Below are positions 58,523 through 64,000 of a DNA stretch of 64,000 nucleotides, piece by piece. The notes beneath the pieces were generated by a model that was not told the origin of the DNA, did no database searches, and saw only the letters and a list, made by a program, of their open reading frames with translations. The stretch covers positions 248,001-312,000 of the forward strand of contig NW_024468252.1 in NCBI RefSeq assembly GCF_002104995.1, in the 5' to 3' direction. Position 1 is the first letter of the stretch. The number at the start of each line of letters is the position of its first letter. This DNA is from Linderina pennispora. Lineage: Eukaryota > Kickxellomycota > Kickxellomycetes > Kickxellales > Kickxellaceae. Both the position numbers and the translations under genes were made by a program.

Positions 58523-59284
58523 TCATTGCTTGAAGTAGTTCTCAGGATCGTCCATAGCGCCAATGTATGTCGGCGCCTCGGATGGGGATGAGTGGCCGGT
58601 GTGCGCCTGCTGGGCAAACACATACTTTGAGCGCGACCAGCGCCACCTCTCTTCGTCATTGCGCATAACCAGCACAACCATGCCAGACAGCATCGCACCC
58701 ATGTCGATGATGACAAAAGAGAACAGACAAGTATACACATACGACAGGTAGTCCTGGGCATACGACTGCACGACCCGCATGCATCCGTATGAGTCTTCGT
58801 CGCAGCTCTTGGAGGCCAGCACGGGGCTGTCTTGTGGACCCAAGTACCCGCAGCAGCTGCCGTTGTCCTGGAACACCTGCTTGACCGAGTCCGGCCACAG
58901 CATGCGCCAGTTGTATGCGTACATGTCGTTGGCGTCCAGCGTGCGGTACCACACCCAGAGGCCCACAGAAACCTCGGCCAGAATCAGGAGCACGATTGTC
59001 CAGTTGTAGAACTGCAGAAACCGCTTGCGCCGCAGTGGCGCTAGCGACCCGACAATGCCTGCCAGCGCACTGATGATGATGTAGGCGCCCACAGCATACA
59101 ATGACCTTAGCACATTGTCGGTTACGATAACAACGCGCCGCGATTCGGTCGCTGTGCGGCTAAAGTACACGGGCACCACGATTGCTGCCGCGCCTGTCAA
59201 GATGTACATCGTGGTCATGATTGAGAACGCCCATTTCACGCCTCGCTGGATTTGCATAGGCCCGTTAAGATCCAAAACGCCCAT
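58523..59284 (-). CDS. tetraspanin-like four-helix membrane protein
   Basis: Intact 253-residue frame from ATG 59282-59284 (MGVLDLNGPMQIQRGVKWAF). Four hydrophobic segments: AFSIMTTMYILTGAAAIVVP, LYAVGAYIIISALAGIVGSL, YNWTIVLLILAEVSVGLWVW, and, after the large extracellular loop, TCLFSFVIIDMGAMLSGMVV. The loop between helices 3 and 4 carries the tetraspanin GSCCGYLGP motif plus later Cys (SKSCDEDSYGCM) able to form the two disulfides. The C-terminal tail is short and polar. Tetraspanins organise membrane microdomains; in fungi they act in polarity and infection structures. A longer open frame upstream is leader sequence. Confidence 0.85.
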   Translation of the reverse strand: MGVLDLNGPMQIQRGVKWAFSIMTTMYILTGAAAIVVPVYFSRTATESRRVVIVTDNVLRSLYAVGAYIIISALAGIVGSLAPLRRKRFLQFYNWTIVLLILAEVSVGLWVWYRTLDANDMYAYNWRMLWPDSVKQVFQDNGSCCGYLGPQDSPVLASKSCDEDSYGCMRVVQSYAQDYLSYVYTCLFSFVIIDMGAMLSGMVVLVMRNDEERWRWSRSKYVFAQQAHTGHSSPSEAPTYIGAMDDPENYFKQ

Positions 59285-59846
59285 CGTAAAAGAGATATGT
59301 CGTAACTGGAGAACACAAAGGAAGTAGAAAAAAGTAAATGTTGTAAGCTTCAAGGAATGAACAGGAAAAATGATAGTATGTGGGGGAGCACGAAGGAGAT
59401 AATAAAGGAGACCAGCACCTTGCTTCCTCAAGAGAACGTTAAAATAGACAAAAAGCTGAATGCAAAGGAGAAAGAGATGCGAGGCGAAAGAAAAGACTGG
59501 CCCTCTTTCGCTGTCGGCCAGCGATAATAATGCAGAGGGTCCGCATGGTGGTGACAACAGGCAAACTTTTGCACCTCCTTTGAAGATTCGCGGCTCTTTC
59601 TATTTTTGTCGCAAAGCTGGATCTGCGAATAGCCCGGTGAGCCGACTTGCTGCTTTCAAACCGCGCTTTGGCTCATCCGGGAAATATGCTAGCAAGCGTC
59701 CAGACTTTCATTTACCGGCGTGGGCTTAGCCATGCGGTGCGTCCTCCCTGCAGGCAGGGGTGGCCGGCTCCCAAATACAGAAAACACAAACAAACGCTTT
59801 GTTGCAGGCTGTTGGAACAAATGTAATTGGCGAAGAAATAATACAC

Positions 59847-60601
59847 TCATCCATACATCATCATGTCCTTGAGCTCGCTGGCCGATTTTCTGTCCTCCTC
59901 GCGCTTCTTCTCGAGCCACGACGGATCGTCGGATGGCAGCTCGTGCCGGCACATCGGACATGTGTTGTGCAACTCGAGCCACGGCTTGATGCACTCGCGG
60001 TGGAAGTAATGTTTGCATGGCAGCCGCGTCAGCTCACAGTCTTCGGCAAACTCGTCGTTGCATATCGTGCAACTTTGATCTACAGCGCATCTGGAAAGTT
60101 TAGCACAAGCATTCTCGGCAACGCCCACCTCAACAAGCGCATCGCTGCTTACCACTAGTGTCGCTAGCCTTTAGCACCGGCAGGCGTCGAATAAACTCGC
60201 GCGAAGCAGGCGGCGGGCCCGTTGCATTGGCGCTGGCCTCCTCCATCAGCTGGGTGATGATGTTGTCCAGGAACTGCTGGTGCTCGGACCCGCCCTCGTC
60301 GTTGTCGCGGAACTCGCCAAACATGCGTGCTAGGTTCAGGTACCGGTCTGGCGCCGCCATGCTGGCCACGGGCGTGTGCGGGTTGGTTGAGATGTTCATA
60401 AAGTCGTCCACTACCGAGCTCATCCACCGCCCACGCACAGCTGACCCTGCGCCCTCATCCTGGCTGTCCTCGTGCTCTTTGATTCCCAGCTCTGCTACAG
60501 CACCAAAGGCAGGAAACACAAAGGCTTTTGAGTGGTGGCATACTGCCCTCCGCATATATACCGTCGAGTGTTGGGAAATACGTACAGTAGTAGGATGCCA
60601 T
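59847..60601 (-). CDS. RING-H2 E3 ubiquitin ligase
   Basis: Three exons: 60586-60601 (16 nt, encodes MASYY plus one base), 60153-60494 and 59847-60079. Introns are 91 nt (GTACGT...GTAG) and 73 nt (GTAAGC...TGTAG). The spliced product is 196 residues in clean frame. The C-terminal RING-H2 is CTICNDEFAEDCELTRLPCK then HYFHRECIKPWLEL and CPMCRHELPSDDP, a canonical C3H2C3 of the RNF126/RNF115/Praja type. The middle (LNLARMFGEFRDNDEGG, FLDNIITQLMEEASANATGP) has the helical stretch that precedes the RING in RNF126-like proteins. The usual N-terminal zinc ribbon of that family is missing. E2-dependent ubiquitin ligase activity is inferred. Confidence 0.87.
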
Positions 60602-60898
60602 GGTGTCGGACTACAATGTTTGCTAATAGGATTGCGTCGAATTTCAAGCAGGGAGGTCCTGAATTGTTTTATTGTCGGGAAAAGTAGAGCAGAAAAGAGA
60701 GAAAAGTCTGGGCGTACAAGCACTCGCGTGTGCAAATAAACTCGCATTGTTGGTGGTGGCGTCCTCTGGCAAGTGCTGACGTATGTCTCACCTCGCCAGG
60801 TGCAGACTCCGACTGCTAGCGACTTGATTTGTGGAGCTCCGCAACACATATATTCAGGGATGCTGGATCCCAGCGTCTGCACATAAAGGGGTGATTAT

Positions 60899-62476
60899 TT
60901 ACGACGTCATGTAGGTCTTGGGGTCGATGTTGGCGGGCAGCTCGGTGACGTTGACCTCGAAGCGCTCCTGCACCGACTCGAGCACCGACTTGTCCTCCTC
61001 GGTCGAGACAAACGGTGATGGCGAGACCCTTGGTACCGAAACGGCCGGCACGGCCGACGCGGTGAAGGTACGCATCAGCCGAGTCCGAGATATCGTAGTT
61101 GATGACGATGTTGACGCGCTCGACATCGATACCACGGCCAAAGATGTCGGTGGCGACCATGATGCGCTTGGTGAAGTCCTTGAACTCCTTGTACTTGGCG
61201 ATGCGCTCCTCCTGCTGCATACCCGAGTGGAATGCAGATCGACGGGAAGTTGCAGCTGTTCAGCAGCTTGTTCAGCAGCTTGGCGCGCGACACCGACTTG
61301 ACAAAGATCACGACCTGGTTGAACTCGAGCGAGTCGAGCAGGTCGCTGAGCTTGCGGTTCTTGTCCTTCTCGGTCAGGGTGACGTAGTACTGCTGCAGAC
61401 CGTGCAGCGTCAGCTTGGCCTCGTCGTCGACAAAGATCTCGCGCGGGTCCTGCATGAACTTCTTGCACACGGGGCGGATCTCCTTGCTGAGCGTAGCGCT
61501 GAACATGAGCACCTGCTTGTTGTGAGGGGTCGCAAGGAAAATGTCCTGGACGTCGCGTCTCATATCTAGAAAGTTGGCAATACAATGGAGCAGTTAGTAA
61601 ATATGATGGGGTTGCAATGCAGCAAAGGACACAGGCATTCTGGGGCTGCTGTGCGGGTTAGTCAGATTAAATCCTTCACATGTAGTGATCCTGTGAGCTT
61701 ATATGCGGATCTTTTCGAAGAGCTGGGTTTAATAGCAATATCATCACTTAAACCGCCGACAGCAATGGGGACACATTGGGCAGAGCAACTTACCAAGCGA
61801 GTCAAGGACCTTGTCGCACTCGTCAATGACAAAGCTGTTGACCGAGCTCAGACGCAGCGACTTCTCGCGCACCAGCTGGAGGACACGGCCCGGAGTGCCG
61901 ACAACGATGTTCGGGCACTTCTCCTTGTCGCTCAGGATCTCCTGGTCCTTCTTGATGGCAACGCCACCGTAGAACACCTCAGTCTTGATGTCCGGCAGAT
62001 ACTTGCTGAACCGGACGTACTCGTTGCGGATCTGGAACGCAAGCTCACGCGTGTGGCACAGGACAATGGTTGACACGGCGCCCGGAACCGGCGTGATCTT
62101 GTTGAGCGTTGCCAGGACGAACACGGCGGTCTTGCCGAGACCGGACTTGGCCTGGCACAGAACATCGTTACCGTTGATGGCGGCAGGGATAGTCTCCTGC
62201 TGGACCTCCGACGGGTGCTCGAAGCCGCAGTCAACGATGGCACGCAGCAGCTCGGGCTTCATGAGGAAGTCGCGGAAGCTGGTCGAGTGCACACCAACAT
62301 AACTGCCCTTGTTGTCCTTGCCGTCAGCCTTGGGGGCAGCGGCGTCGTCAGCCTGGGCGGCGTCATCACCGCCCTCGGCGACCTCAGCATCGGCGGTCTC
62401 GGTGGTGGTGGTCGGCTGGAGAGCCTCCTCCTCCTCCTCGTCGTAGTCAATAAGATCCTCAGCGTGGATCGGCCAT
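60899..62476 (-). CDS. SUB2: DECD-box RNA helicase SUB2/UAP56, with three indels
   Basis: ATP-dependent helicase of spliceosome assembly and TREX mRNA export. Exon 1 is 61794-62476, exon 2 60899-61565; the 228-nt intron (61566-61793) hosts a snoRNA. Motifs in order: acidic N-terminus [13 protein letters not shown]-motif [17 protein letters not shown], Walker [30 protein letters not shown] box [51 protein letters not shown] and [16 protein letters not shown] 62474-62476 loses frame within six codons. The other two errors can be named: an extra base at about 61230 (CC for C before HSGMQQEER) and an extra base at 61013 before FVSTEED. About 440 residues. Essential gene, so these are taken as assembly errors. 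Confidence 0.95.
61653..61756 (-). ncRNA. intronic C/D box snoRNA in the SUB2 intron
   Basis: Read on the minus strand. Box C GUGAUGA lies at 61747-61741 and box D CUGA at 61665-61662, 75 nt apart. The flanks pair outward from the boxes as A-U, U-A, U-A, one mismatch, G-C, G-C, C-G, G-C, a proper C/D terminal stem. Just after box C, UAAACCCAGCUC (61731-61720) is a perfect 12-nt complement of GAGCUGGGUUUA, a universally conserved segment of the large-subunit rRNA before ...GACCGUCGUGAGACAGG. That would guide 2'-O-methylation in the region where yeast snR71 and snR73 act (numbering recalled, not checked). Boxes D' and C' are degenerate. Position inside a host intron matches how many C/D snoRNAs are made. 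Confidence 0.78.
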
Positions 62477-63164
62477 GGTTAATAAAGAACTAGTCAGAAG
62501 GAGCGGCCACAAAAGTAATGTGTATGAGAGCGAGAATAAAGGAGAGGAACGCAGCGAGGTGTTTGGGGGTTAGTAAAGGGAAAAGAGAGAAAACGAACGG
62601 CTCCTCAAATAACAACAAAGGACCGAGAAGCCAGAGCGAGCCAGGTCACAGCCGACGCGTCCGCCGTGCGCATAGGCGCGTCGGCGCCAGTCTTGGAGAT
62701 CAGGGCAGCCGTAGACACCGGGTCGTTTGCCCAAGATCTTACGCGACCCCATAGGAGCCGCGCGAAGTCGCGTCGAAGACGAGGCGTGATGTGGTCCACG
62801 CGTCACCGCATAGGTGTTTCTTGGTCTTGCTCAGCTGGAGTCTCGGGCCTGAGATACTAGGCTGGACATACCTTTTAGGGGTTGGTTGGTTGGTAGAAAG
62901 GTGAACTTGTGTGAGTAGGGAGTTGTCGAGATTTGACAAGATGAGCCCGAGATTCAGAAAATGTAATTGAGCGGATAGAAAAAAAGGTGAATAAAATACA
63001 GAGAGCGGAGTGGTATTCAGAAGAAAAGGCGCGGCCAGCATCGCCAATCGACGCGCGTCCTTTTAAACCCATTTTCCTCAGCCGTCTCAAGTGCATCCAG
63101 CGAAAATTTTCGCAAAGTCGTTTATTGAACCGAGCCGGCTAGTCAGAGATGCACTGCGAGCCGG
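62477..63164. other. SUB2 5' region and unassigned sequence
   Basis: 688 bp. On the minus strand the stretch around 62880-62950 is T/C-rich and is followed by aaaag|gtatgtcc (62875-62882), so SUB2 may have a leader intron. The rest is GC-rich with no convincing frame. Confidence 0.35.
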
Positions 63165-63488
63165 CTACACGCGGTTAACCCTGACCCACGCATTGGCGCG
63201 AACGATAAACGCCTTCATCTGCACGTCGGTCTGGCACCCGGGCTCAACGTCTCCGTCGTACTCTTGGAATATGCTGGCCATGGTCTGCATGCCCTCGATC
63301 GCCTCCTCAAGCGTGCCTGCAGTGATTTTCATGATCGAGCGGGAGTCGAGATTCCAGTATCCGCCCATGCGGCCCAAGATTTCGCGGACCTTGGTCAGAC
63401 AGACAAACTCGGATTCGAGGGCTATGCTTGCTTGCTCCAGGCTGAGTACCTGGGCGTACGAGAGGTTGTTGATATGGACAATTGACAT
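63165..63488 (-). CDS. small hypothetical protein, 107 residues
   Basis: A single intact frame starting MSIVHINNLSYAQVLSLEQA and ending AFIVRANAWVRVNRV. Mixed alpha/beta composition with amphipathic character (SIALESEFVCLTKVREILGRM, GTLEEAIEGMQTMASIFQEY), no signal peptide, transmembrane helix or Cys pairs. Codon use is G/C-ending like its neighbours, and the start follows an upstream T/A-rich leader, which supports a real gene. I do not recognise the family. It could be truncated by a frame error at either end. Confidence 0.5.
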   Translation of the reverse strand: MSIVHINNLSYAQVLSLEQASIALESEFVCLTKVREILGRMGGYWNLDSRSIMKITAGTLEEAIEGMQTMASIFQEYDGDVEPGCQTDVQMKAFIVRANAWVRVNRV

Positions 63489-64000
63489 TTGATACAGGCG
63501 TGGATAAAGTGTAGAAATACGATGCTGAACTAGAAAGAGCGGCTGGCCTTCACCGGAAATAAAAGCAGGGTTTAAGACTGGCCACGCTTAGCATGGCCTG
63601 ATGATAGCGTAGCCTGTTCCTCGGCCCTTGTCCTTGTGTAACACACCGGACCGGTACCCGCCTATAACATGTTTGTCATTATAGTCCGTGCTTTCGGCGC
63701 TCTGATAGAGAGACCGTGAGCAAGCCAAGCAGGCAGACATTGGAGGATAGTGGGTTGCGACGGCAAAGTTGGAGTTACCACTATCCCAAGATCTATGCAT
63801 GATGCCGACTACTGGGTCCGATCGCAGCCATGGCGGTGCTCTTTCCAAAGAGCACTTGCCTATTGGCACTGGTGCATATATGTCTCAGACCACGACCGGG
63901 GTTCCTGGCTATGCAACATTCTTATGTTGTGCTGTCTGCGAGCCGGCGCAACATTTCCAGATCACCGCTGATTAGCGTATTAGCCTCCAGGCGTGATTGC
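63489..64000. other. right edge of window, nothing recognised
   Basis: 512 bp with short ORFs on both strands and no family, RNA or repeat that I can support. Confidence 0.4.

Overview
This is a eukaryotic, fungal nuclear contig. The genes are housekeeping genes with short GTAAGT...TAG introns and TATA boxes about 75-140 bp upstream of start codons. The fungal character comes from an ERG25-type sterol oxidase, a Hos1/HDAC8-type deacetylase, a Yck-type casein kinase I, a CipC-like (DUF3759) protein and RIB3. Gly/Gln-rich proteins, decayed Fanzor-like (TnpB-like) genes and a degraded LRR-like family resembling one I recall from Kickxellales suggest an early-diverging lineage (Kickxellomycotina or nearby). 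That placement is inference.

Layout. 0.7-6.4 kb (minus): nucleoporin Nup133 and a class I histone deacetylase. 8.1-9.1 kb: a short-chain dehydrogenase. 9.4-11.3 kb: a decayed region with an LRR-like remnant and a Fanzor fragment. 12-17 kb: RIB3, transaldolase and 6-phosphogluconate dehydrogenase, three neighbours around ribulose 5-phosphate. 17-23 kb: ERG25, YOS1, a mitochondrial carrier and a CipC-like protein with Gly/Tyr/Gln repeats. 23.7-29 kb: eIF3c, a probable complex I accessory subunit and kynurenine 3-monooxygenase. 30-34 kb: a membrane-anchored GH35-like protein lacking the acid/base glutamate. 34.6 kb: a 23-residue metallothionein. 36.8-38.2 kb: homogentisate dioxygenase. 40-41.5 kb: a Fanzor-like pseudogene. 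42-50 kb (minus): LITAF-like protein, CBP20, casein kinase I and YTM1. 50.6-56.5 kb (plus): LEA2-like membrane protein and a Rad5/HLTF-like SNF2 ATPase. 57-63.5 kb (minus): ribosomal protein eL33, tetraspanin, RING-H2 protein, SUB2 with a C/D snoRNA in its intron, and a small unknown ORF.

About half of the conserved genes are interrupted by one-base frame changes, including essential ones (SUB2, 6PGD, ERG25, YTM1). In SUB2 and 6PGD the extra bases can be named exactly. I read most of these as uncorrected assembly indels. Gene spans therefore run across them, and only the Fanzor-like and LRR-like remnants are called decayed.
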